From Desarmillaria ectypa (Eukaryota; Basidiomycota; Agaricomycetes; Agaricales; Physalacriaceae), in NCBI GenBank assembly GCA_030407005.1, contig JAUDYN010000005.1:3224001-3288000 (forward strand): 64,000 nt of DNA, written 5' to 3'. Positions 1 to 10,119 of the stretch are shown piece by piece (the first letter of the stretch is position 1; each line of letters begins with the position of its first letter). Below the pieces are notes generated by a model, which was not told the origin of the DNA, ran no database searches, and saw nothing but the letters and a program-made list of their open reading frames with translations. The translations under genes and the position numbers were made by a program.

Positions 1-1013
1 CGTCGCAAAGACGGACATGTGACAATGTCTTCCAACTTGTCTGGTTCCCAACAATCAGTGCAGCCGTCGGTTTGTTGATAGGCCAGGTCCAGGGATTGAA
101 GATTGTGAGTCATGGAGAGCACTAGGCCGAGGTCATCGGGGTCAATGACACGCTCGATGTAGAGGCTGATTATCTGGGTCCAAGGAAGTGCCAATTCCTG
201 AACACATAATATGCCATGACCCAGAGCAAGTGCTCGTAATTGGGGCGCGTCCTCAAAAGTATCAAAACTTGGACCGTTCCGCAACTCATCATTCAAATAA
301 TCACCTGAAAGCTCCGGCCACTCAAGCGTGGGAAGCCGACCTCGAATCTGATAGATATCCTCGTTGCTCTCGACGAGCTCGATCCACGCGTGTTTCCAAC
401 GTTGACTTGTGCTAAGTACGCGCTCAAGACAAGCACGCTCCTCCTCTTCAGTCACATCAAGCATAGAATGCCAGCTAATGCTCAAATTGGCCTCGCGTGA
501 ACGATCCAGCACGGTTTGTAACAAGGGCATCAAGCCTTTGTTTCCTGTACATGAGAAACCGAAACTAGCCCAAAGGGATGGACTTGATAACACTGTGGCC
601 CTCCATAAGCGACAAACTGCGCCGATCCTGGAAAGATTGGCAATGAGTTCTTTTAGATCATTGGGGGGTTGACCGGGAGGTACAGCGGCTACCCAGTGAA
701 AGATCTCCATGAGGACCTCTGTGGGGAATCTGCGGAAGGAGGACCTGAGCGCTGCATGGCTGTCGAAAATGCCCTTGAGACGGTTTCTCTCGTCCTGCGC
801 TCTCTTCAGAGCAGCTTCGACGTGCCGGATGGTATCGTCCTGGGCAGAGATGTCTGCCCTGACTCCTTGGAGGTAGTGGCTAAGGGTATCAGCATCAGAG
901 GCGGACGCCATTCCATTGGCGGAAATTAGGGCACGAAATGGGGATGGCGCGTCGGTGAACCGCGTTACTGGTGTCGTAACGTCAAGCCCACATTTGGGAT
1001 AACACGGTTGCAT
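1..1013 (-). CDS. F-box protein, C-terminus beyond the window edge
   Basis: The minus strand is open from an ATG at 1013 to the left edge, about 337 codons without a stop. The product starts MQPCYPKCGLD and has a short Cys pair, then a helical stretch rich in D, E and R (roughly residues 50-90). An F-box-like segment follows (FRRFPTEVLMEIF), then IGAVCRLW and a leucine-rich C-terminal part typical of mushroom F-box proteins. The neighbour at 1769-3364 is a clear paralogue in the same orientation, so this is a tandem duplicate. F-box proteins usually supply the substrate-recognition subunit of SCF ubiquitin ligases; the target is unknown. The reading frame looks intact. Its C-terminus and any intron there lie outside the window. 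Confidence 0.8.
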   Translation of the reverse strand, partial: MQPCYPKCGLDVTTPVTRFTDAPSPFRALISANGMASASDADTLSHYLQGVRADISAQDDTIRHVEAALKRAQDERNRLKGIFDSHAALRSSFRRFPTEVLMEIFHWVAAVPPGQPPNDLKELIANLSRIGAVCRLWRATVLSSPSLWASFGFSCTGNKGLMPLLQTVLDRSREANLSISWHSMLDVTEEEERACLERVLSTSQRWKHAWIELVESNEDIYQIRGRLPTLEWPELSGDYLNDELRNGPSFDTFEDAPQLRALALGHGILCVQELALPWTQIISLYIERVIDPDDLGLVLSMTHNLQSLDLAYQQTDGCTDCWEPDKLEDIVTCPSLR

Positions 1014-1768
1014 TTTTGGCTGCAGGACAGTAAAGACGCTCATCAGCCAGGATCATATGTGATTTTCGAGTAAATACTATGTAGAGAGCCTACAATACTG
1101 TGAAGGCTTGTTAACTGACCTGTGCTGTTGGTGGAGGTCTGTTTGGTCGGCCAGTGACGGAAGAATACGGCAATTCCCGAAGAAACTACAGAACGGCCGG
1201 ATCGGATCGTATTTTCAATTTCTGATCCCTTTCGTTTGCTCAATGTCGTCCAGCAAAATGTCTAAAAATATATCCGACACCGGCTGATGTGTGAGTCTAC
1301 GCCAGCGGTAGGGGCAGTCATTGCTATAAAAATTACCTCTTTTCAGATTTCAACATATGTATTGTCCCTTACTAAGGCTCGTGTTCATTTTCAAGTTTCA
1401 AAGCTTCGCGTTAGTATTCCGAGGAAGAGATTTTCTGTCATCAAGCCATGGGCTCTATGCAGAGTGGATACAAAAGACATCGGACGTCAAGTTACCAATA
1501 ATCGGAAATGTACCTGGAGCACGCAGACAAGAAATGGACAAAAGAAATGTCTGTCGTCTGAAGGGGTTATGGCTTATGTTTCATGAAGTCCAGTCGCGTG
1601 AAACATCACCTGTTGTCTGCGGAGCGTGAAGAGGAAAATATCGGGCAAAAAAGTCCTGTATCTGTTCTGGTCAGAGATTTTTCGTAGCGGGCCTGGCAGC
1701 CCCGCCCACACAAATTACAACACCTAATAATTCGAGAAATTAGAATTTGGTTTGCTACCGAAGAAATG
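1014..1768. other. Intergenic gap between tandem F-box genes
   Basis: This holds the promoter side of the left F-box gene and the 3' side of the right one. Short open frames on the plus strand at 1287-1629 have no recognisable domain and no support. The last part (about 1620-1790) may hold a small terminal exon of the right-hand F-box gene (see that entry). Confidence 0.5.
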
Positions 1769-3364
1769 TCAAGACTTACGGCCATTTTCACTGGTAGTCG
1801 AGATAAGGCTTTGCAAACCAGGGGCGTCCGCTACACGAGCTCGAACATGCATCCAAAAGAGCGTCGGAAGGCAAGGTAGGTTGATGTGAGCCGACTGTAT
1901 CTCAGTCAGAGATGAATGGGGTAGGCGGTATCTGGATACAAGCATATCGACGATGTTCTCCCCGAGGTTAATTTCTTCCACAAATGTATCGGGTTTCTTA
2001 ACCTCAACTGCCTTTGCTTTCAGACATTGGAGCTGAGGAAGGACATTAGTCTTATCCTCCGTCAAGACCAGCACCCGGAATAGCATTGCCGCCGCGGCCA
2101 AAGAAGACACCGTAATGTCTAAATGTGTGAGTCTGAAGGCGTTGTTAAACACCCTTTCGTAATTGGAGAAGACTTCGCCAATCTGTAGTCTCAGCTTCTT
2201 TGCTGGAGAGCAGGAGCGATCCAAGAAATCATGGAAGATATCCACCCATACGTTTTCACCTTCCACACCATCAAGCTCCCCGTAAATTGCCAGATCAATT
2301 TCTTCCATTGCAGGAAATTTAACTGTTTGAAAAAATCCTGCATCATGGGCTTTGACACTCTGTAAAGATACACAGGTGACGATGTCTTCTTTGCTTTTTG
2401 GCTCCCAGTCATTGACACGGCCGTGATTGTGCTGAAAAGACAGTGATTGTAGGTTCGGAGTCATGGAGAGAACTGCGCGAACGTCAGCAACCTCAACGGC
2501 ATGACGCATATAAAGGCTGGTAATCTGTGACCAAGGAAGGGCTAACCGATGGCATGCAGGCGATATGCCCAAACCTAGAATTACTTCCCGCAATCGAGGA
2601 GCGTTCTCAAAAGCACGGAAGTCCTCCCATGGAAACACGTCATATGCTGCAGATAGAGACAGCTGCTCCAGTAGTGGAAGCTGGCCCCGAATTTGCGTAT
2701 AATAGCCCACGTCTGCCTCGGAAGATTCGACCCATGCGCGTTTCCATCGATGGCTTGTACGAAGCACACGTTCCAGGACATAATTCTCTTGGGAATACCA
2801 GATATTCCCCCGGATCGCGATGGTCATTCTGGCCTCGCGAGATCGGTCTAGCACAGTCTCCAACAAGGGCATTACACTCTTGATACTGCTGAACCCAATG
2901 GTAAAGCAGGCCCATAAAGGTGGATTCGATAGCACTATGGATCTCCAGAGCCCGCAAACTGCTCCGATCCTCCAAAGACTCTCAAAAACTTGCATTATGC
3001 CCTTGGGCTGTTCTCCAGGTGGAGATGCAACCGCCAATTGGAAGATCTGGGTGAGAATTTCTGGTGGAAATTTGCGGAAAGCTGACATGAGCCCGACGTG
3101 GCTGTCCGCAATCCTCTGAAGACGGTCCCTTTCGTCTTGAGCCTCCTTGAAGGCGATCTTGATACGCCTGATAGTGTCATGCTGAGCAGAAATATCGGCG
3201 CGCACCCCTTGGAGGTAACAGCTAAGTTGAGACCCAGATGCCGCACCATTGACAGCAATCAGGTCACGAAATGGAGATGGAATGTCAGTGAACCGTGTCT
3301 TTGTGGGAGTGACGGCATCACAATTGGGACAGCGGGGTACTCTCTTTGTTATCATCTGCGACAT
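1769..3364 (-). CDS. F-box protein (531 aa in the uninterrupted frame)
   Basis: A single long frame starts MSQMITKRVPRCPNCD. A CxxC pair lies near the N-terminus, a likely coiled-coil at about residues 50-90, the F-box-like motif FRKFPPEILTQIF at about 96-108, then IGAVCGLWRS and a long C-terminal region with leucine-rich-repeat-like spacing. The left neighbour shows the same order and many identical residues. The end is uncertain: a good splice donor (GTAAGT on the minus strand) overlaps the last codons near 1780, and acceptors lie at about 1730 and 1670. The true C-terminus may therefore be a second exon instead of ENGRKS. Probable SCF substrate receptor; substrate unknown. Confidence 0.85.
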   Translation of the reverse strand: MSQMITKRVPRCPNCDAVTPTKTRFTDIPSPFRDLIAVNGAASGSQLSCYLQGVRADISAQHDTIRRIKIAFKEAQDERDRLQRIADSHVGLMSAFRKFPPEILTQIFQLAVASPPGEQPKGIMQVFESLWRIGAVCGLWRSIVLSNPPLWACFTIGFSSIKSVMPLLETVLDRSREARMTIAIRGNIWYSQENYVLERVLRTSHRWKRAWVESSEADVGYYTQIRGQLPLLEQLSLSAAYDVFPWEDFRAFENAPRLREVILGLGISPACHRLALPWSQITSLYMRHAVEVADVRAVLSMTPNLQSLSFQHNHGRVNDWEPKSKEDIVTCVSLQSVKAHDAGFFQTVKFPAMEEIDLAIYGELDGVEGENVWVDIFHDFLDRSCSPAKKLRLQIGEVFSNYERVFNNAFRLTHLDITVSSLAAAAMLFRVLVLTEDKTNVLPQLQCLKAKAVEVKKPDTFVEEINLGENIVDMLVSRYRLPHSSLTEIQSAHINLPCLPTLFWMHVRARVADAPGLQSLISTTSENGRKS

Positions 3365-3655
3365 AACAGGTTCAACAAGAACTACAAATAAAATTATAAG
3401 TCATACCGTTTGTACAGTAGGCCGTCAAGAACGCAAATACTATGTTCTGGTGGTGTTGATATAGAGGCTGCGACTTGAACTCGGATGTTACCGCAAGTTC
3501 CCTTCACCCGGGCCGGTGCCATTCTCATGATATTGAACCTTGTGAAGCTCTCACTTCTATTCTTCCCAAGAGCACAAGTAGCATGACTTCAGGACGGTGG
3601 TCACGACATCTATACATACAAGGGCCTCAGCCCCGTCGAAAGGCTGTGTATTGCA
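3365..3655. other. 5' flank of the F-box gene and left flank of the retroelement
   Basis: No gene is supported here. A 63-codon plus-strand frame at 3475-3666 runs into the retroelement and resembles nothing. Confidence 0.5.
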
Positions 3656-3660
3656 AGTAT
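3656..3660. repeat. Target-site duplication AGTAT, left copy
   Basis: AGTAT sits directly left of TGTTAGG and recurs directly right of CCTAACA at 7294-7298. Five bp is the usual size for LTR-retroelement integrases. Confidence 0.75.
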
Positions 3661-4118
3661 TGTTAGGAATCTGCCGAAATCAGGATATGAGAGTGAGGGG
3701 CGACAAGTGATGATCGAAGCGAGGTAGGATATGTTATAGAGATGTATGTCATTAGGGAATAGAATAGATTCCGGCAAGGGTTCGTGAGGAGACCTGAGAG
3801 GTCCAGTTTGCGAGGTAAAGGGGTCAGTAAGTGCGAAGCAGTTACTGTAGGAAGCAGCCGGTGAGTGCGGAGCTATTATGGGCTGTAGATGAAGACAAGC
3901 GCTAGGCGTAGTCTTTGGATTGGTGTCGGAAAGCGCTTGGCGTATCCAACGAGTTGTTCAGCAAGCGCTAGGCGTAACTGATGAGGTTTCTGACAAGCGC
4001 TAGGTGTAGTCAGGAAGCGAGGAGATTGGCAAGCGCTAGGCGTAACCGATCAGATGCTTAGTTCACACAATGAAGTGGACTTGAAGATGAGTAGCTTGAT
4101 TTCGGCAGATTCCTAACA
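3661..4118. repeat. Left arm: inverted LTR copy plus a 15-bp direct LTR end
   Basis: Positions 3661-4103 are the reverse complement of 6883-7293. The arm then switches to the direct LTR end GGCAGATTCCTAACA (to 4118). The switch lies in TGATTTC, which both sequences share. Inside are five imperfect copies of AAGCGCTAGGCGTA at about 3894-4060; the right arm has four, and this accounts for the 32-bp length difference (443 versus 411 bp). Confidence 0.7.
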
Positions 4119-4240
4119 TTGGTGGACACATTGGGACCTGAGTATAGGTCCTTGTTTCTTATCATTAAAGGTTTGTGCAGCTGGTATATACTTTTATACA
4201 GCTATTGGTCAAATCTCTGTCAGACAAGTAACTGGTTCCA

Positions 4241-6526
4241 ATGACTTGGAATAAAGAATTATTTAGCCCTGACCCTGGCAGAAGATATCATTCTCGCGAC
4301 CTCTGTGCTTTCTATAGCATGGACCAACATGAGCAGATCAAACACAGTACACCTCCTCCTTGTGCAAGACATACTTGTCACTCATCTTCACGGACAGGCC
4401 CTAAGCACCCAAGCATTGTACATCAGCCGATACTTCATCCCTTTGATGGGCCTTTTTGGCGAGGAACCTACAACATGAATGAAATAATGGCAGTCACAAT
4501 GGGCAATACCATACCCCTGTCAATGCTGGCTTCGAAGATTCTATAAGAGCCCAGGCTGACATCTCATAGAAACGAGGCTATAAGGATCATAAAGAGTCAT
4601 TTCAATATTGATCTTAATGAGGCTTGGACCGTCAATGAGGAACAGTACAAGACTACCTTCCGGGACGAGTTCAAGCTCCTAGACAACTTGTTGATGGAGA
4701 CATGGGCTATCTGTAGGTCCAATGGTGATGTTGGGTTCAGCATTGATTATTGGCAGTATAAGAAACTACAGCACGCATTATCAGAATGGAAACGGAAGGC
4801 CCATCAGTCACTCATAGCTCATGGAATAGATGATCTGAAGTGCCCCGAATGGCATCAAGGCATTGATACCTTTATGACGGTAAACGACTTTGAATTGCAG
4901 GCTTTCTACTATCGGACCTCAGTTGAAGATTTCCTTGCGTTAATTGACAGTTGTCATAACTGGGGTACGAGTGAGCCATTACCGACACCGTTTCAAAGAT
5001 TTGAAAGTTCCATGCGCCAATCCAAAGAAATCGTCTTGAAAATAGAGCAGCGAAAATGAGAGGATACCTTGGATGCTCCTGCTGGAAATATTCCAACTAC
5101 GACTAAAGAAGCACCCTTGCAGCAGTGTAGATCTAGTGGAAAGATATCCGAGACTCCGATAGCGAGTTCGTTGCCCTCCAAACATTGTTCTAAAGCAACT
5201 TGGACTTCCATCAGTCATGATGGACTCAAGTACATGATTGCCAAGCCAGACATCGCAGATCATTATGCACAGATAGCTACAGAGTCGCAAGGAGACCTCA
5301 ATTTACTATCCGATTCATATGAAGTAACCCTTACTCACCCGCAGTCAATGGCAGGTCATAATGGGAGTTCTCATGACATGTCTGTCTGCAGGATGGCACA
5401 GAAAAAGGCCCTTACTTCTGAAATTTTTTATGCCTTTGGTCCGTCAAAGGAAAGCATAAACTCATCTACCATTAATGAAGTAGCATCCAAAGAAACAAGT
5501 ATGGATTCGCAGAATGGAGATGAATCAGCACAAGATAACCATCAGAGACAGATAAGACGAGCATCGGAAAGGGAACGGAAAACAAGCAACCAACAAGAAC
5601 TGGTGCCATCAGAAGTCATGGAAATTGAACAAGAATCAACCAGATCGCATGTAGAACCTCCACAGGCTGCAGAATTCAATAAAGTATCTTTGACGCACAA
5701 ATTGCCAGAGAAAACTGAACACAATCAGTTAAATCGGAGCATACAACTCAGCACAAGTCCAAATAACATACCCTACCCCATTCATATCATGCCTATTACA
5801 GTCTCTCCTATTCTATTTTCTGAAAATACCCAAACTAGCCTCCTCGGATACTCAACTGACCTAGCATTGACCGCTCTGTTTTCAAATGTTCATACAAGTG
5901 TCATTGGACCTAAACGACACAATATCCATGCATCAGGAGGTAGTGTTGAAGGGATAATTGTGACCATAGAAAGCCCGGATGATTGCAACCAACACCATAA
6001 GGAAAGAAGCCAGTGCACTGGACTCTTAAGTGGAGTTGATGATCAAGGGAAGTTCATGGTCAAGCTCAGTATTGTTCTTGACAACAACATAGATCTGGAG
6101 TCTTCTACGCTCAGAGAGGAACTGAGATTGTGCAAGGCAGTAAGCACAAGCCAACCAATTCTGGGATTGATAACACAACGAAAGAAAGGCTGCGATCAAT
6201 ATCATCAATATCATTCCCATTTTGGAAACATCTCACCGGCAATGATGCAAGCTGATTCACCTTGCCATCATTGCATGATAGAGCTGTGCTCTATTCACGC
6301 ATCTCTCAAACGACATTTTGAGGCATTCAACAACAGAAAATATTTTGAATCAAGTACAAATATTACTCCAGGGCACTCCTCCACCTATACACTTGTCATC
6401 ACTAGCCGTGTTTCAACTCCTGATTCTAAATTACTCTTAGACTCGTCTGATAGTGATGAACTATGCTTCAAAGACAGTCCTGAATGCGTTGAACCTTGCC
6501 CTCCATATGTGCAGGGTGTGGGATAA
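4241..6526 (+). pseudogene. Internal ORF of the retroelement, unknown protein, two in-frame stops
   Basis: One reading frame runs about 760 codons from an ATG at 4241 to a TAA at 6524-6526. It is broken only by TAA at 4544-4546 and TGA at 5057-5059, so three separate open frames belong together. The N-terminal third is W-, Y- and H-rich with hydrophobic helices (for example DYWQYKKLQHALSEWKRKA, then VEDFLALIDSCHNWG). The rest is S-, T-, N- and H-rich and looks poorly structured, with HCMIELC-like Cys/His near the C-terminus. I recognise no protease, reverse transcriptase, integrase or transposase motif. By position it may be a Gag-like structural protein or a passenger ORF, but this is inference. 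Confidence 0.5.
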
Positions 6527-6673
6527 AATTATTCCTATCCATTTGAAGTTACAACCATAATCAAGTCCCAACTGCTTCACAGAATAATTCAAATCTATGA
6601 GGTTTTACAGTATCACATCTTATTATTGGCTTACCTTTCGCCTCATTTCTGCATGTGTAGACTGGAGGGGCTC

Positions 6674-7293
6674 TGTCATGGATCTTGAGTATCTGTAAAC
6701 TCGGTGTATGAGTCAACGCATGCCTACACTTGGCCTTCTCAGTCCTAGCAGTGACTCACACATAATTTTCTTTTACTTTCTCTATTCTTCTTGCTCATAC
6801 TAGAATATAATAGAATATTGTAGAATATTCATGACTCGAGCCTTTTAGTATATAAATACCATCTGTAACCTTGTAGAATAAAGAAATCAAGCTACTCATC
6901 TTCAAGTCCACTTCATTGTATGAACTAAGCATCTGATCGGTTATGCCTAGCACTTGCCAATCTCCTCGCTTCCTGACTACGCCTAGCGCTTGCTGAACAA
7001 CTCGTTGGATACGCCAAGCGCTTTCTGACACCAATCTGAAGACTACGCCTAGCGCTTGTCTTCATCTACAGCCCATAATAGCTCCGCACTCACCGGCTGC
7101 TTCCTACAGTAACTGCTTCACACTTACTGACCCCTTTACCTCGCAAACTGGACCTCTCAGGTCTCCTCACGAACCCTTGCCGGAATCTATTCTATTCCCT
7201 AACGACATACATCTCTATAACATATCCTACCTCGCTTCGATCATCACTTGTCGCCCCTCACTCTCATATCCTGATTTCGGCAGATTCCTAACA
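6674..7293 (+). repeat. Right LTR of the 3.6-kb element
   Basis: The proposed start is TGTCATGG after a purine tract; the end is CCTAACA. A TATA box lies at 6849 and AATAAA near 6878. Four copies of the TACGCCTAGCGCTT repeat lie at about 6943-7050. The start is less certain than the end because the left arm is inverted and cannot confirm it. Confidence 0.55.
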
Positions 7294-7298
7294 AGTAT
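7294..7298. repeat. Target-site duplication AGTAT, right copy
   Basis: Matches 3656-3660 and marks the element as one integrated unit. Confidence 0.75.
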
Positions 7299-7547
7299 GT
7301 AGGTAGTCCCGAAAAATGACCACAGGCAATAAATAGATAGGATGACCATCAGTTGTGTATCATGAGTTCTGTGTCAATTGTGACCCTTTGGCTAACCTCA
7401 AGGGAATGTAGTACACATGATCATGACAGTCTGCGGTAGGCTAGGTGCCCGTCGTTCTCTTCAGGGCGGCCCAAACGTTCAGTCGGTCAACCGTCGAGTC
7501 AATATATTTTTATTTTCTCGACGGAGCGAACAAGCAATACTGGAGGG

Positions 7548-7554
7548 TATAAAA
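7548..7554 (+). promoter_or_regulatory. TATA box of the hydrophobin gene
   Basis: TATAAAA lies 80 bp before the start codon, which leaves room for a 5' leader of about 50 nt. Confidence 0.65.
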
Positions 7555-7633
7555 TGGACCAGGAATCTGTCATTAGTATCAACAAGTTAAACACTCAAAC
7601 ACTACCAGCAGTCGTATATCTCACCAGCATATA

Positions 7634-8136
7634 ATGTTCGCTCGTATCTTTGCCCTCTTAGCTCTTTCCATGGCTACCATGGTCACTGCACTTCCAGCTA
7701 CCACCGTCACTGGAGGAAGTTGCAACACAGGCACCTTTGAGTGCTGCAAGTTCATCCAGAGCGTAAGTCCGAAGCAATTTGCTCCATGGAAGACACACTA
7801 ACTCACGAACAATAAATACTAGCCTACGTCCTCGCCGGTTCAGACCCTCCTGGGCCTTCTCAATATCCCGATTGGAAGTGTTACTGCCCCAGTGTAAGGC
7901 GTATTTCTTGTGTCTGCACGTTCTTCAAATTATGCTGATGTGTATACCAAAGTGGCCTCACTTGCAACCCCATTACGGCAGTTGGCCTTGGCACCACTCA
8001 GTGTCTTAACCAGCCCGCCTGCTGCACAGGAAATAACTACGTGAGTATTATCCGTATCTGTGAGGATCACTGGGACTAACTAGAATAGAATGGCCTTGTT
8101 ACTCTAGGCTGCACCCCCATCAACTTGGGTGTCTAA
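7634..8136 (+). CDS. Class I hydrophobin, 111 aa, four exons
   Basis: Exons are 7634-7762, 7823-7893, 7953-8040 and 8089-8136 (336 nt). The protein begins with a signal peptide (MFARIFALLALSMATMVTA) and then shows the eight-cysteine hydrophobin pattern: C-x6-CC, single C, single C, x5-CC, single C. The second pair is in LNQPACC and the last Cys in LGCTPINLGV. Long hydrophobic loops between the Cys pairs fit class I. Hydrophobins are secreted, self-assemble at air-water interfaces and coat aerial hyphae and fruiting bodies. A TATA box precedes the gene. The 3.6-kb retroelement ends about 340 bp upstream, close enough to affect its promoter. Confidence 0.95.
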
Positions 8137-8597
8137 GTGAAGCTTGAGACGCGTACCTTTCATGGTTGTAACATTGAAAGGACTTACAGTTGCCCGTCTT
8201 GCGTATATCTTTCATTCTTAACTTTGGTTTCTCCGAATAGCGGGGCCTATGGACGCTATATCAGATAAAATATAATTAGTCTTGTCGTGATTGAAAGTCG
8301 ACGAAAGCACATACCCCAACGCTTCTTTTACCTTGTGGAGGTGACCCATATGCCTCATGATATCGTCCAAGGCTAATGATGTAGAGAACGTGAAGTGGCA
8401 TCTACTGATAAACTGAACGTAGGAGGGGAAATCATTGCTACCCTGCCAAGTACGACTGATGAATCAGAAAAGGTGAGAATTATTCCGTGTTTGCCGCTGT
8501 GCCGAGATTGCGAGTTGGGACGTCCTGTATTTAAATCGGAGATTTAAAATAAAGCACCGAGCCGACTGTGGCCGTTTTCTCCTCGATCCTGACCACA
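8137..8597. other. Intergenic region, hydrophobin to URM1
   Basis: No gene seen. An in-frame GTG at 8568 extends the URM1 frame upstream, but it is not a credible eukaryotic start. Confidence 0.5.
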
Positions 8598-8979
8598 ATG
8601 TTGAACTCTGAAAATTCCCTAACAATACGAGTGGAATTTAGTGGCGGTCTCGAGCTACTCTTCTCTAATCAAAGGTCCCATATAGTCACGATACCTGCCA
8701 CTATTTCCAAGGACAGTGCAGGGAAGCCTGCAGATGTTGACTATCTGATCCACCATCTACGCGACAACTTGCTAAAAGAGAGAGAAGAACTGTTCATGGA
8801 GAAAGACACAGTGTACGCCCCTGTTTTCTGAATCTCGGATTGATCCTCATTCTTTTTTTAGGCGGCCAGGGATACTGGTTCTCATTAACGACACTGACTG
8901 GGAACTGGAGGGAGAGGGAGATTACGTCCTGCAGAATAACGATGAGGTCGTGTTCATCTCGACGTTGCACGGCGGCTAG
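8598..8979 (+). CDS. URM1: Ubiquitin-related modifier Urm1, 110 aa, two exons
   Basis: Exons are 8598-8812 and 8862-8979, with a 49-nt intron that begins GTACGC and ends TTTTAG. The start is the ATG at 8598 ([14 protein letters not shown]). The fold is clear from [13 protein letters not shown] at the start and [18 protein letters not shown] in the second exon. The protein ends STLHGG, the diglycine tail that is activated by thiocarboxylation. Urm1 is both a sulfur carrier for 2-thiouridine at tRNA wobble positions and a protein modifier, working with the E1-like Uba4. Length is close to the usual 95-110 aa. The intron is needed: the unspliced frame stops within six codons. Confidence 0.95.
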
Positions 8980-9357
8980 GTAATCGAGTGGCACCGGAAT
9001 TGTTCTGGCTCACTCGCAGCTTGAAGCGGCCATGTACTACCCTATATATTTTGCGTGATTTTGGTACGTCTCAAAGTTCTTTCGCCAGAAGTCTTACTTA
9101 TTCCCAGCAGTTTGTCCGTGGTTAGGACAGGATCATTGTTTTGTCCTGGCTTTCTTGCATTCGCGGAATGAATACTACCCGTCTCCTTTCATATCGGTCC
9201 TATCTGTCAATTGACTCAGATGGCGCAAACGACTGAACGGCTGGATCATGATATCTAAATCGAGAAAAACAGAGCTACCATTTGGAAGCCGTGGCTGAAG
9301 ATTTATATGCTCCACTAATGGCAGCAGTGAGAAGGAACGAACTTGAAGAAATCATCT
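8980..9357. other. Intergenic region, URM1 to the DUF3632-like gene (3' ends face each other)
   Basis: Convergent 3' flanks; no gene or repeat seen. Confidence 0.5.
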
Positions 9358-10119
9358 CTACGCGGTATCGCCGTTGACTTTTGTCATAATGACATAAGCC
9401 TCCTCCGACATCTCTTTGGTCTGAGCATTCAGATCCTGCCTTCCCACGAAAGATTGGAATCTTTCTTTCCAGAGGTTCCATCTCTCAACGCAATAGCCTG
9501 GAGGACTTTTCCACCGGAGGCCACCTCTCGTCGCTCTAGACCTCTCTCCTCCCTTCTGTGCGAGTGCCCACATCCGCCTACCCGCATATATCGCCCAAAC
9601 CGCCGCTGTCGGGACATGCGAATCGAGGGCCTCTTGTTTCAGCTCTCCCTCGTTCACCTTCCCTGTTACCTCCTCCGGTTTGGACGCCAGTGTATCATCT
9701 TCCAGTGCATATCTCATTGCCCAAATACCATAATTGTCGAAATCTATAATTTCGGCCATGGTCAGGCGCGCCGCAAAAACGTTCAGGCTCGCCCACATCT
9801 CCGTTGTGTTCTTCTCCAGAGCACCGTTCCACAGCTCCCTCATGGTAAGCCCTAGTGGAACAAGCCCGGTCCAATCTCGTTTGGATGACTTGGTTGTTTG
9901 AACATGCTCGACGAGCGTCACGAGCTTATCTTGCCATGAATGATCATGTGCCACCAAGCGGATACGGTAGAGTATCTCGTTGAAAACTGGATTGGCTGAA
10001 TAGTCATCGGGGGGCTCTGTGAGATCTGCCTCGATTGAGGCTGTTAGTCGTTGGGCAGCCTCAAGCACGTCGATGGAGGAAGAGAGGTATGAGTCGATGA
10101 TATCGACAATCTGTGTCAT
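9358..10119 (-). CDS. DUF3632-like fungal protein, 253 aa
   Basis: A single uninterrupted frame. The frame is open upstream of 10119 but has no ATG before a stop, so the start is the ATG at 10119 (MTQIVDIIDSYLS). Features include LGLTMRELWNG, a middle stretch with FAARLTMAEIIDFDNYGIWAMRYALE split by short loops, AAVWAIYAGRRMW, and a C-terminal ERWNLWKERF. The W-rich order (IWA..ALE, AVW..YAG, ERW..WK.RF) is what I associate with the fungus-specific DUF3632 family. Function is unknown; no signal peptide or membrane segment is visible. An upstream exon cannot be excluded. Confidence 0.7.
   Translation of the reverse strand: MTQIVDIIDSYLSSSIDVLEAAQRLTASIEADLTEPPDDYSANPVFNEILYRIRLVAHDHSWQDKLVTLVEHVQTTKSSKRDWTGLVPLGLTMRELWNGALEKNTTEMWASLNVFAARLTMAEIIDFDNYGIWAMRYALEDDTLASKPEEVTGKVNEGELKQEALDSHVPTAAVWAIYAGRRMWALAQKGGERSRATRGGLRWKSPPGYCVERWNLWKERFQSFVGRQDLNAQTKEMSEEAYVIMTKVNGDTA

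Larger units (their letters stand above)
3661..7293 (+). mobile_element. Non-autonomous LTR-type retroelement with inverted terminal arms
   Basis: The element is flanked by a perfect 5-bp duplication AGTAT (3656-3660 and 7294-7298). Its ends are TGTTAGGAATC and GATTCCTAACA. The left arm (3661-4103) is an inverted copy of the right arm (6883-7293). The right end has the order expected of a 3' LTR: a purine-rich tract GGAGGGG at about 6664-6670, a possible LTR start TGTCATGG at 6674, a TATA box TATATAAA at 6849, AATAAA near 6878, and an end in CCTAACA. On the left the LTR end CCTAACA at 4112-4118 is followed by TTGGTGGACACATTGGGACC, a plausible primer binding site. The interior has one broken ORF and no protease, reverse transcriptase or integrase, so mobilisation would need enzymes from elsewhere. 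The inverted left arm is abnormal; see findings. Confidence 0.7.

Noticed and set aside
188..929. Three plus-strand frames over the left F-box gene
   Set aside because: They are antisense to a continuous minus-strand frame with a recognisable F-box.
1287..1629. Two overlapping plus-strand frames of 90-99 codons as genes
   Set aside because: No domain, no signal for splicing or promoter, and they may overlap a terminal exon of the F-box gene.
3894..4060. CRISPR-like array of AAGCGCTAGGCGTA repeats
   Set aside because: The repeats are short and imperfect with uneven spacing, lie inside an LTR, and the genome is eukaryotic.
3661..7293. DNA transposon with long terminal inverted repeats
   Set aside because: No transposase motif is present. 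The right end has TATA, AATAAA and a purine tract in LTR order, and the left end has a primer-site-like sequence. An LTR element with an inverted end explains more.
8568..8597. Ten-codon extension of Urm1 to a GTG start
   Set aside because: GTG is not a usual nuclear start, and the ATG at 8598 gives a normal family length.
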